Assembly: GCF_001591645.1 (NCBI RefSeq)
Contig: NZ_BCVH01000001.1
Span: 496,001-560,000, forward strand
DNA from: Robertmurraya korlensis NBRC 107688
Lineage (GTDB): Bacteria > Bacillota > Bacilli > Bacillales > Cytobacillaceae
Length of the DNA: 64,000 nucleotides
Reading direction: 5' to 3'
Shown: positions 1-7,419 of the stretch, in pieces
Numbering within the stretch: position 1 is the stretch's first letter
Layout of the letters: every line of letters starts with the position of its first letter
Translations under genes and position numbers: made by a program
The notes under the pieces: model-generated
Told to the model about the DNA's origin: nothing
Seen by the model: the letters and a program-made list of their open reading frames with translations, nothing else
Databases searched by the model: none

Positions 1-1
1 T

Positions 2-166
2 GTCGTACATGTACTTGGCGTGAACCATATGGAATTTAAAAAGGAAGACTTCCATCTAGCTGAATTATGTCTTCCATGTCGGAGAAAATATCGTATCGCT
101 CAGTTCTCTGGCTTCCCTACACATGAAGTGAAAGTTAAGGAGGCAAACCAGAATGCAAAGGGATAA
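2..166 (+). CDS. C-terminal fragment of an unidentified protein (5' end outside window)
   Basis: An open frame runs in from the left edge and stops at 164-166, giving 54 residues of a C-terminus. I do not recognise the family. It carries a Cys pair in the motif LCLPCRRKYR, which could bind a metal. It overlaps the start of the molybdoenzyme gene by 14 bases, so the two are probably translationally coupled and this would be an upstream member of the nitrate-reduction operon. Codon use looks normal, but a short fragment at a window edge is weak evidence. Confidence 0.45.
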   Translation, partial: VVHVLGVNHMEFKKEDFHLAELCLPCRRKYRIAQFSGFPTHEVKVKEANQNAKG

Positions 167-2321
167 ATTTTTTAAAGAAGTGAAAAATCTTCATCATCCA
201 AATGAGAAGTTAGTGAAAACTCATTGTAGTTATTGCGGAATGCAATGTGGGATGAACTTACGTGTAGATACAAAGACAAACAAAATTATTGGGGTAGAGC
301 CTCGTTATGATTGGCCAGTAACAGTTGGGAAAATGTGTCCTAAGGGTGTAACAGCTTATCAACAAACGAATCATGAGGATCGTATTTTACGACCACTAAT
401 ACGTGATAATCAAGCGTTAAAAGGTACAAAAGAAGGCTTCCGTGAGGCAAGCTGGGAAGAAGCATACGATCTCATCGTTAAGAAATTTCAAGGTTTACAG
501 AAGGATTATGGAAAAGACAGTCTTTCCGTTTTCAGTGGCGTTTCAATGACAAATGAAAAATGTTATTTGACTGGAAAGTTTGCTCGTGTGGGTCTTGGTA
601 CCAGATACATCGATTATAATGGCCGCTTCTGTATGGCAAGTGCAGCTGGTGGATTTATGAGATCTCTTGGGGTCGATCGTGGTTCAACGATTCCTTGGAC
701 GGATATCCATGAAACAGATTGTTTATTAATTGCAGGTAGTAATACGGCTGAATGTCATCCAACCTCTATGTTCCGCATTTGGAATGTCCAAGAAAGAGGG
801 GGATACATCATTGTAGTTGACCCGCGTGAAACACCGATTGCAAGAAGAGCGGATCTTCACTTGGATCTTCGTCCAGGTACAGACCTTGCCCTTGCAAATG
901 GAATTCTCCATCAATTAATCGAAATGGGATATATTGATGAACAATTTGTGAACAATCACACAAATGGATTTGAAGAAACAAAGGAAGTAGTGAAGGAGTT
1001 TACTCCAGAATATACAAGTGAAATTACAGGTGTTGCTCCAGAGAAAATTGTCAGGGCAGCCGAGATTTATGGAAAAGCACCAAATGCAGTTGTGATGTTT
1101 GCTCGGGGGATCGAACAGCAGCATAAAGGTGTTGACAATGTATCCGGTTATACCAATTTAGCACTTGTAACGGGCAAGATTGGTCGTCCAAAGTCAGGCG
1201 TAGCAACTTTTACAGGTCAAGGAAATGGGCAAGGAGGACGTGAGCACGGGCAAAAGGCTGATGCACTTCCTGGGTATCGAAAAATTGCCAATCCAGATCA
1301 TGTTCGTGAAGTTAGTAAAGTATGGGGAATCAAGCCAGAAGAGATGCCACAAGCAGGTGTTTCAGCTTATGAAATGTTTGAGCTAATGACAGATAAGACG
1401 ATAAGAGGCCTCTACTTATTATGCTCAAACCCAGCGGTTAGTGCTCCTAATCTTAATTACGTACGAAATGCCTTAAAAAATCTCGATTTTATGGTTGTTG
1501 CAGACTTCTATCTATCAGAATCAGCAGAATTTGCTGATGTAATTCTTCCTACAACTACTTGGTCGGAAGATGAAGGTACTGTCACTAATCTCGAAGGTCG
1601 TATTATCAAAATCAACAAAGCTCAAGAGCCAGTTGGCGAATCTAAGCCAGATTGGGAAATACAAGTAGAGCTTGCTGAAAGACTTGGAAGAGGTCAATAT
1701 TTCAGACACCTAAAAACAGCTAAAGATATTGGAGACGAATTCCGCTTAGCTTCTAAAGGTGGCTACGCAGATTATTATGGAGCCACATGGGATAAGATCG
1801 AGAAGCAAGATGGAGTGTTTTGGCCTTGTAAGGATGAGGATGATAAGGGAACTCCACATATGTTCTTAGATAAAAAGTTTTATCATCCGGATGGAAAAGC
1901 AAAAATTTGTGCTCTTCCATATCGACCACCAGCTGAAGAGCCATGCGAGGAATATCCATTGCGTTTAACAACTGGACGTGTTGTTTATCACTACCTATCA
2001 GGTAATCAGACGAGAAGAATTCAGTTTTTACGTGATATGTGCCCAGAACCGTATGTTGAGGTTCATCCTGATACAGCCACAAAATATGACATTCAGCATG
2101 AAGAGGTTGTTCGACTGTTCACTCGCCGTGGAACGGCTGACTACAAAGTGAAAATAACTGAAGCTATAAGAAAAGATACAGTGTTCGTGCCATATCACTT
2201 TGGTCACGACAAATCTATTAATCTCCTTACTATTGCAGCACTTGATCCGATGTCAAGAATGCCTGAGTTTAAGGCTTGTGCCGCACAAATAGAAAAACTA
2301 GAAATAAAGAAGGTGCAATAA
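153..2321 (+). CDS. NasC/NarB-type molybdopterin nitrate reductase catalytic subunit
   Basis: 722-residue molybdopterin oxidoreductase, probably reducing nitrate to nitrite with a bis-MGD molybdenum centre. An N-terminal [4Fe-4S] site is formed by C25, C28, C32 and C62. The likely Mo-ligand is C160 in NGRFCMASAAG, the context seen in cytoplasmic NasC-type nitrate reductases. The motif GQGNGQGGREHGQKAD near residue 360 and the C-terminal MopB-binding domain are also NasC-like. There is no Tat signal, so the enzyme should stay in the cytoplasm. The start ATG at 153 has an AAGGAGG site (138-144) upstream. It abuts the ferredoxin gene with no gap. Unlike B. subtilis NasC it is not next to a NasB-type reductase but to a four-cluster ferredoxin and a Rieske protein. 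The substrate is inferred from similarity and from linkage to NarK and Nre-like genes; another oxyanion is possible. Confidence 0.8.
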   Translation: MQRDKFFKEVKNLHHPNEKLVKTHCSYCGMQCGMNLRVDTKTNKIIGVEPRYDWPVTVGKMCPKGVTAYQQTNHEDRILRPLIRDNQALKGTKEGFREASWEEAYDLIVKKFQGLQKDYGKDSLSVFSGVSMTNEKCYLTGKFARVGLGTRYIDYNGRFCMASAAGGFMRSLGVDRGSTIPWTDIHETDCLLIAGSNTAECHPTSMFRIWNVQERGGYIIVVDPRETPIARRADLHLDLRPGTDLALANGILHQLIEMGYIDEQFVNNHTNGFEETKEVVKEFTPEYTSEITGVAPEKIVRAAEIYGKAPNAVVMFARGIEQQHKGVDNVSGYTNLALVTGKIGRPKSGVATFTGQGNGQGGREHGQKADALPGYRKIANPDHVREVSKVWGIKPEEMPQAGVSAYEMFELMTDKTIRGLYLLCSNPAVSAPNLNYVRNALKNLDFMVVADFYLSESAEFADVILPTTTWSEDEGTVTNLEGRIIKINKAQEPVGESKPDWEIQVELAERLGRGQYFRHLKTAKDIGDEFRLASKGGYADYYGATWDKIEKQDGVFWPCKDEDDKGTPHMFLDKKFYHPDGKAKICALPYRPPAEEPCEEYPLRLTTGRVVYHYLSGNQTRRIQFLRDMCPEPYVEVHPDTATKYDIQHEEVVRLFTRRGTADYKVKITEAIRKDTVFVPYHFGHDKSINLLTIAALDPMSRMPEFKACAAQIEKLEIKKVQ

Positions 2322-2882
2322 ATGAAGAAGAGGCTCTATCTAGAATTAGAAAACTGTATCGGGTGTCGCTCTTGTCTGGCTGCCTGTACGCAGTGCGGAG
2401 GACATGAAGAGAAAAACAGAAACTATGTATATGATGTGAATCCTCTTGTAAACCGTCAGACGATGCCTCTCATGTGCCTTCATTGTGTAAATCCGGCATG
2501 TGCAAGAAGCTGTCCCGCTCAGGCTATCCAGATTCATGAGACGGGTGCTGTATTGTCTGCATTGGTTGAAAAGTGTATTGGTTGTCAAAACTGTACGATT
2601 GCTTGTCCATATGGTATCCCGAAATTTGATACAGAACAAAACCTTATGTACAAATGTGATCTGTGTATTGACCGAACAAAGGACGGAATTCCTCCCATGT
2701 GTGCAAGTGTATGTCCATCAAATACATTGCAGTGGCTAACTGATGATGAAATCGAAGCAAAGCAAAAGCAATTTAATCTAGATAATGGTAAATGGGTGAC
2801 TAGTATGCCTTATCTCGAAGGTGAAACAAATGTACGAGTGAATCTTCCTGGTATTTTACAGGGAGTAACAAAGTTATTTTAG
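2322..2882 (+). CDS. four-[4Fe-4S] ferredoxin subunit (NrfC/DmsB-like electron-transfer protein)
   Basis: 186 residues with four cysteine clusters: CIGCRSCLAAC, CLHCVNPACARSC, CIGCQNCTIAC, and a split CDLC...CASVCP set. This is the pattern of the iron-sulfur subunits of DmsABC/NrfCD-type oxidoreductases. It likely passes electrons to the catalytic subunit. It starts at the base after the stop codon of the molybdoenzyme gene and is followed 11 bases later by the Rieske gene, so one operon is clear. No signal peptide is visible; it would sit in the cytoplasm with the catalytic subunit. Confidence 0.85.
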   Translation: MKKRLYLELENCIGCRSCLAACTQCGGHEEKNRNYVYDVNPLVNRQTMPLMCLHCVNPACARSCPAQAIQIHETGAVLSALVEKCIGCQNCTIACPYGIPKFDTEQNLMYKCDLCIDRTKDGIPPMCASVCPSNTLQWLTDDEIEAKQKQFNLDNGKWVTSMPYLEGETNVRVNLPGILQGVTKLF

Positions 2883-2893
2883 GAGGGATTATC

Positions 2894-3418
2894 ATGACAC
2901 AAAAAAACAATAAAATCCCCTTTAATGAAGATAATTATACTCATAATATCAATCGGAATAATGAAAGAAAACTAGACCGACGAGGATTTATGAAAACATT
3001 GGTAGGAGCAGCTGGTGTATTTGCTGTATCATCTCTGCCTTGGGGAGGGGTAGCAGCAAAGGAGTTAATGGGACTAGGAAATAAGGAATACCCCCACAAA
3101 AAGATCGTTGATATCAAAAGTATTCCTATTGGGCATTCTGTTGATTTCAAATTTCCAGGTGAACATGATGATGCAATCTTAATTCGATTAACTGAAACGA
3201 AGTATGTTGCTTATCAAAATGCATGTACTCACCTTCGTTGTCCAGTATTTTGGGAAAAGGAAAAAGGGGAGATGTTATGTCCTTGTCATCATGGAAAGTT
3301 TGATGTAGAAACAGGAGCACCAACAGCGGGACCTCCTCGTAGACCATTACCTGAAATTGAAGTAAAAGTTGAGAAAGGCGCAGTTTATGCAGTGAAGGTG
3401 AAACGTTATGAAGTGTAA
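2894..3418 (+). CDS. Tat-exported Rieske [2Fe-2S] protein
   Basis: 174 residues. A twin-arginine signal (DRRGFMK, R29-R30) precedes a hydrophobic stretch to about residue 55. Rieske box I is CTHLRC (C111, H113, C116) and box II is CPCHHG (C129, C131, H132). All four cluster ligands and both disulfide cysteines are present, as in bc1/b6f-type Rieske proteins, which implies a fairly high potential. It should be anchored on the outer face of the membrane, opposite a catalytic subunit that has no export signal, so how the electrons connect is unclear. An AGGAGG site (2881-2886) precedes the start. Confidence 0.85.
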   Translation: MTQKNNKIPFNEDNYTHNINRNNERKLDRRGFMKTLVGAAGVFAVSSLPWGGVAAKELMGLGNKEYPHKKIVDIKSIPIGHSVDFKFPGEHDDAILIRLTETKYVAYQNACTHLRCPVFWEKEKGEMLCPCHHGKFDVETGAPTAGPPRRPLPEIEVKVEKGAVYAVKVKRYEV

Positions 3419-3593
3419 TTTTCATTTTGCTGCCCTGTTAGTCATTCTTATGTTGAATATTGTTTTTACACAGAAGATGGTGCATCAGTATTATTTTGAA
3501 AACTATGTAACTGCTATTATTTATTGTCTCTTGAACCTAGTGTTATTCCCTATTGCATTTGTCATTTACAAACAAGATCAAAAGAAGGCGTGA
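3408..3593 (+). CDS. small two-helix membrane protein of the nitrate cluster
   Basis: 61 residues with two hydrophobic segments (about 5-22 and 33-53) and a basic C-terminus. It overlaps the Rieske gene by 11 bases and is followed 3 bases later by the next gene, so it belongs to the operon. I do not recognise the family. Position and topology would suit a membrane anchor or quinone-side partner for the Rieske protein, but that is inference. Confidence 0.6.
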   Translation: MKCNFHFAALLVILMLNIVFTQKMVHQYYFENYVTAIIYCLLNLVLFPIAFVIYKQDQKKA

Positions 3594-3596
3594 TTG

Positions 3597-3914
3597 ATGA
3601 TGAATTCGGAAACCTACTTAGACTTCTGTTTTGTAAGAGAGCACAATGGTGAATTCGCTAATCTCATTGACCAATTGTTAACTGATTTGTTTAAAGGAAT
3701 GCGTGTGAACTGGTATCTTGATGAAAAAGTAGCTGAAGGTGCTGATGTAGTAATTGCAGAGGTAAAGGGAATGACTCGGTTTCAGTCAGAGGAAGAAGTC
3801 ATTGAGCATATTGAGACACACGCACAGGAGGATTTCTGGAACTATCTACAAGGCTATAAGATGTTTGTTTATCCTAATGGGAAAGGATGTGGAAGCAGCT
3901 GTGCAGGGCATTAA
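3597..3914 (+). CDS. uncharacterised small cytosolic protein with CGSSC tail
   Basis: About 105 residues, acidic, no membrane segment. The C-terminus ends in GKGCGSSCAGH, a Cys-x3-Cys tail that could bind metal or be redox active. I do not recognise the family. Possible starts are TTG 3594, ATG 3597 or ATG 3600; AAGGCG at 3584-3589 favours 3597 or 3600. It overlaps the next gene by 38 bases. The setting between electron-transfer genes and narK suggests an assembly or accessory role, comparable in position to NarJ, but there is no visible NarJ similarity. Confidence 0.6.
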   Translation: MMNSETYLDFCFVREHNGEFANLIDQLLTDLFKGMRVNWYLDEKVAEGADVVIAEVKGMTRFQSEEEVIEHIETHAQEDFWNYLQGYKMFVYPNGKGCGSSCAGH

Positions 3915-4188
3915 TCTTGACGAACTAAAGGTCTATGTCAATCAACTGGTTGAGCTTTCTATTCAGGATTATTCCGGGGAAGAACAGGCAGCACCGTTTA
4001 TAAAAAAATCATTAGTAAAAGTGGGATTATGCCCAGACGAAACACATGTGAGAATCTATTTTGACAACAAAAATTTCTTTGCTATTCCCGGATCTTCTCA
4101 AGTAACGGTTAGTGAAAAGGAATGGGTAGCGTTTGATGAAGCTAGTAAACTATATTATGTAATTAGAAAGGTTGATAAACATGAGTAA
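3877..4188 (+). CDS. uncharacterised small protein, nitrate cluster
   Basis: 103 residues from ATG 3877. The open frame extends back to 3802, but that part is a shadow of the preceding gene and has no suitable site. No membrane segment or known motif is visible. The gene overlaps its predecessor by 38 bases and narK by 8, so translation is probably coupled on both sides. I do not recognise the family; a cluster-specific accessory protein is a guess from position only. Confidence 0.55.
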   Translation: MGKDVEAAVQGINLDELKVYVNQLVELSIQDYSGEEQAAPFIKKSLVKVGLCPDETHVRIYFDNKNFFAIPGSSQVTVSEKEWVAFDEASKLYYVIRKVDKHE

Positions 4189-5485
4189 AGGAAGAATCAC
4201 TCAATGGAATCCGGAAGATGAGCAGTTTTGGAATAAAGAAGGGAAAAGACACGCCAAAAGAAACTTATTAATCTCAGTTCCATCGTTAATGATGGCGTTC
4301 GTTGTATGGCAAATTTGGTCGGTTGTCGCGGTACGCTTAAACGATGTAGGATTTAATTTCACCCCTGAACAGCTGTTTACGCTTGCAGCAATGCCTGGAC
4401 TTGTTGGGGCAACACTGAGATTTGTTTATACTTTTGCAGTTGGTAAATTTGGTGGAAGAAACTGGACCGTATTTTCTACAGCTATTTTAGCTATTCCAGC
4501 AGTTGGTATTGGTTTTGCGGTGCAAAATCCTGATACACCATATACCACTATGCTCATTCTTGCTGCTTTATGTGGACTTGGTGGAGGTAACTTCTCCTCT
4601 TCTTCAGCTAATATGAGTTTCTTTTTCCCGAAAAAAGAAAAAGGAACAGCGTTAGGTATTAATGGTGGTTTAGGAAATATGGGTGTATCGGTAGTTCAAT
4701 TCGTTACCCCTCTAATCATTGCATCTGGTACATTTGCTTTGATTGGTGGAAGTCAAACATTGCCAACAGGCGAAAGTGTTTGGATTCAAAATGCAGCGTT
4801 CATTTGGGTTATTCCGATTGCCATCTTGACGGTTGCAGCTTGGTTTGGAATGGATAATATTCCAACAGCAACTCAATCAGTGAAAGATCAATTTATTATC
4901 GTAAAGCGTAAGCACACTTGGATTATGACTGTTTTATATGTGGCTACTTTTGGATCCTTTATCGGGTATTCAGCAGCCTTTCCTTTACTATTAAAGTCTC
5001 AATTCCCAGAACATGTTGGTTTAGCATTTTTAGGGGCATTTCTAGCTGCAGCTGCAAGACCAATTGGTGGCTGGATTTCTGACAAACTGGGTGGAGCTCT
5101 TGTAACTGCTTGGGTTCTAGTAGTGATGGCAATTGGTGCATCAGGAGTTATTTACTTTACAAATGACAAGATGTTTACAGGCTTCCTTGCTTCGTTCTTA
5201 ATTCTATTTATCGCAGCAGGCTTAGGATCTGGTTCGACATTCCAGATGATTCCTGATATCTTCCCTGTAAAAGAAGCAGCACCAGTGTTAGGATTCACTG
5301 CAGCATTCGCAGCTTATGGTTCATTCTTTATTCCAAAGCTTTTCGGTTGGTCAGTAAATTCATTTGGAACACCAGTAAATGCATTCTATTTCTTTATCGC
5401 GTTCTATGTCATTTCCATTGTACTAAACTGGTTCTATTACCAACGTTCTACTGTAAGCACAAGTCCATCGAAAAACGTAGCATAA
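4181..5485 (+). CDS. narK: NarK/NasA-family nitrate/nitrite transporter (MFS)
   Basis: About 434 residues with roughly 12 membrane segments. The nitrate-signature loops are clear: GLGGGNFSSSSANMSFF near residue 136 with GTALGINGGLGNMGVSV after it, and a second Gly-rich segment (GLGSGSTFQMIPDIFP) late in the protein. The family imports nitrate or exchanges nitrate and nitrite at the cytoplasmic membrane, matching a cytoplasmic nitrate reductase. ATG 4181 with GAAAGG about 9 bases upstream is preferred over the in-frame TTG at 4172. It overlaps the previous stop by 8 bases. A long hairpin follows the stop. Confidence 0.9.
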   Translation: MSKGRITQWNPEDEQFWNKEGKRHAKRNLLISVPSLMMAFVVWQIWSVVAVRLNDVGFNFTPEQLFTLAAMPGLVGATLRFVYTFAVGKFGGRNWTVFSTAILAIPAVGIGFAVQNPDTPYTTMLILAALCGLGGGNFSSSSANMSFFFPKKEKGTALGINGGLGNMGVSVVQFVTPLIIASGTFALIGGSQTLPTGESVWIQNAAFIWVIPIAILTVAAWFGMDNIPTATQSVKDQFIIVKRKHTWIMTVLYVATFGSFIGYSAAFPLLLKSQFPEHVGLAFLGAFLAAAARPIGGWISDKLGGALVTAWVLVVMAIGASGVIYFTNDKMFTGFLASFLILFIAAGLGSGSTFQMIPDIFPVKEAAPVLGFTAAFAAYGSFFIPKLFGWSVNSFGTPVNAFYFFIAFYVISIVLNWFYYQRSTVSTSPSKNVA

Positions 5486-5490
5486 AAAAG

Positions 5491-5534
5491 GCATATGCCC
5501 CATCAGCTGTTTGCAAACACTGATGGGGTATGTG
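5491..5534 (+). terminator. long hairpin after narK (terminator or attenuator)
   Basis: An inverted repeat of about 15 base pairs (5491-5506 with 5520-5534) has a loop containing TTTGCAAA. It follows the narK stop by a few bases. No clean T-tract follows on the plus strand, so it may stabilise the narK transcript or only partly terminate before the kinase gene. Confidence 0.55.
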
Positions 5535-5569
5535 TCTATCTATATTTATATATTAGGGGGAGGTTCCTA

Positions 5570-6217
5570 ATGAAAAATTCACCTACTAAAAATCAAATTA
5601 GCTCATACATTATCCAATCACAAGAGGAAGAAATTCAACGTATCGCACTTGAGCTTCATGAAGGTGTTGGGCAAACCCTCTATAGTATGTATACTGGACT
5701 TCAGTTTATTGAACAGGCCATAAATGGTTCGGATATGAAATCATATGTAAACGAAATGAGTCAATTACTTGAAAAGACGATACAGGAAATAAGGCTACTG
5801 TCAGTCGAACTTCATCCGCCAACGTTAACGACACTCGGATTAGTCCCAGCAATGAAAAGCTACTTACGAATGTTTACGTCGACTTACGGAATTTTAGTTG
5901 ACCTCGATATTGAAGGGCAGGAACCGAATTTAACGGAACCTCAAAAAATAACACTTTTTCGAGTATGTCAAGAGGCGTTAGGGAATGTGGCGAAATATGC
6001 AGATACTCATTTTGTACAACTTTTTTTCTCCTTTCGTGATAAGGAATTAACTATGACGATTAAAGACAATGGAAAGGGTTTTTACGTAGAAAATGAAATG
6101 CAACGATCTAGTGGGTTAACTGCAATGACAGAACGGATGAGTCTAATTGGGGGGCACTGCGCAATAACGTCTGAAATAGGGACAGGGACTACTATTGATG
6201 TTCTTTTACCGCTATAA
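5570..6217 (+). CDS. short NreB-like sensor histidine kinase without sensor domain
   Basis: 215 residues consisting only of a HisKA_3 dimerisation/phosphoacceptor helix (H30 in LELHEGVGQTLY) and a HATPase domain (N-box near CQEALGNVAKYA, G-box DNGKGF). It resembles the kinase core of NreB/NarX-type enzymes but lacks the N-terminal PAS with the four cysteines that hold the O2-sensing cluster in Staphylococcus NreB. Start ATG 5570 follows a strong GGGGGAGG site; an in-frame upstream ATG at 5495 lies in the hairpin and is unlikely. It sits before the response regulator and probably phosphorylates it, perhaps in complex with the GAF protein or the PAS kinase downstream. Confidence 0.75.
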   Translation: MKNSPTKNQISSYIIQSQEEEIQRIALELHEGVGQTLYSMYTGLQFIEQAINGSDMKSYVNEMSQLLEKTIQEIRLLSVELHPPTLTTLGLVPAMKSYLRMFTSTYGILVDLDIEGQEPNLTEPQKITLFRVCQEALGNVAKYADTHFVQLFFSFRDKELTMTIKDNGKGFYVENEMQRSSGLTAMTERMSLIGGHCAITSEIGTGTTIDVLLPL

Positions 6218-6269
6218 TAAAAGAAAATAGGGATCATGTTCCTTTTAAGAAGTCATAGGGGGGCTTACC

Positions 6270-6923
6270 TTGATTAAAATAATATTGTGTGACGATCATG
6301 CTGTCGTTCGAATGGGATTAAAAATGCTACTTAGTAATCATCCAGAAATGGAAGTGGTAGGGGAGGCATCTGAGGGTAACGAGGGAATTCAGTTAGCCCA
6401 AGAGCTTGAGCCCGATGTCGTCATTATGGACTTAAGCATGCCACATGGCAAGGATGGATTATCAGCTACTTCTGAGCTGAAAAAACTGATGCCAAATGTA
6501 CAAATACTTATTCTAACGATGCATGATGATGAAGAATATTTATTCCGAGCGATTCAAGCGGGGGCTTCGGGATGTATTTTGAAAAGTGCACCTCATGATG
6601 AATTGTTAGGTGCCATAAAAATGGTTGCAAAGGGCAATGCCTATCTTCATCCGTCTGCCACGAAAAGGCTAATGGAAGAGTATATCGACAGTGTAAAGCA
6701 AGGTATTCAAGATACCTTTAATCTTCTATCTGACAGAGAGAAAGAAGTATTAACGTTAATTGCAAAAGGTTATGCCAATAAAGAAATTGCTGAAAAGCTT
6801 GTTATTTCTGTTAAAACTGTTGAAACCCATAAGGGAAATCTTATGGAGAAGCTTCAAATGAAAACTAGACCAGAACTAGTTGCATTTGCTCTTAAAAAAG
6901 GCTTACTGGGTTATGGCATGTAA
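6270..6923 (+). CDS. nreC: NreC-like NarL/FixJ-family response regulator
   Basis: 217 residues: receiver domain (acidic pair D8-D9, phosphoacceptor D54 in VIMDLSMP, conserved Lys in CILKSA) and a C-terminal LuxR-type HTH (LSDREKEVLTLIAKGYANKEIA). It is the only response regulator in this stretch and lies between the two kinases, so both may feed into it. In staphylococci NreC activates nitrate and nitrite reductase operons when oxygen is low; here the adjacent narK and reductase operon are the likely targets. Start is TTG 6270 with ATAGGGGGG upstream. Confidence 0.85.
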   Translation: MIKIILCDDHAVVRMGLKMLLSNHPEMEVVGEASEGNEGIQLAQELEPDVVIMDLSMPHGKDGLSATSELKKLMPNVQILILTMHDDEEYLFRAIQAGASGCILKSAPHDELLGAIKMVAKGNAYLHPSATKRLMEEYIDSVKQGIQDTFNLLSDREKEVLTLIAKGYANKEIAEKLVISVKTVETHKGNLMEKLQMKTRPELVAFALKKGLLGYGM

Positions 6924-6935
6924 AGGATGTATTTA

Positions 6936-7385
6936 ATGGTTATGGATAACTTGAACAATCAAACATACATGAAACTAGCTTGTGAACAGCTTCAAGAAAC
7001 ATTTGAATGTGACTTTGTCGGTCTTGCCTTTCAAGAGAGTAAAGGTCCTAATATTGGCTGGAAAGTTGCTTCAGGCAATAGTAATGATAAATATAAGCGA
7101 ATTACTCTTCGGTATGGCAAAGGGATTGCTGGTAGAGTGTTATCTACTGGAAGACCGATGGAGATAAAATATTTTCCTCAAAATATTTTAGGTAAAGCAC
7201 TAGAGTATCCCATCCTTTTAGCAGAAAAACTACTGTATGCATACGCTGTTCCTATTTTTATCAATGGTGTACCGAAAGGCGTGTTGCTAGTGGGTTTTAG
7301 ATCAGAAACATCCATCGATGACACTGGAAAAAAATTAGTTGAGAAAGCGGCTAAGGAATTAGAAAAACAAATTTCTGTCATTTGA
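6936..7385 (+). CDS. nreA: NreA-like GAF-domain protein (putative nitrate receptor)
   Basis: About 150 residues forming one GAF domain (for example GKGIAGRVLSTGRPMEI and VPIFINGVPKGVLLVGF). In Staphylococcus carnosus the GAF protein NreA binds nitrate and controls the kinase NreB. Size and neighbourhood here fit that role. The gene lies 12 bases after nreC. Starts at 6927, 6936 and 6942 are possible; the AAAGGA at 6922-6927 favours 6936. The order (kinase-regulator-GAF-kinase) differs from staphylococcal nreABC. Confidence 0.7.
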   Translation: MVMDNLNNQTYMKLACEQLQETFECDFVGLAFQESKGPNIGWKVASGNSNDKYKRITLRYGKGIAGRVLSTGRPMEIKYFPQNILGKALEYPILLAEKLLYAYAVPIFINGVPKGVLLVGFRSETSIDDTGKKLVEKAAKELEKQISVI

Positions 7386-7419
7386 AAATTAGAACGAACG
7401 ATAGAGGGAGGCAATAGAG

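Noticed and set aside
1753-2082. 109-residue ORF on the minus strand
   Set aside because: It is antisense to the molybdoenzyme gene, has no ribosome-binding site and no recognisable protein features.
3802-3876. Longer N-terminus for the second small nitrate-cluster gene
   Set aside because: This part is entirely inside the preceding gene and its sequence looks like an out-of-frame translation.
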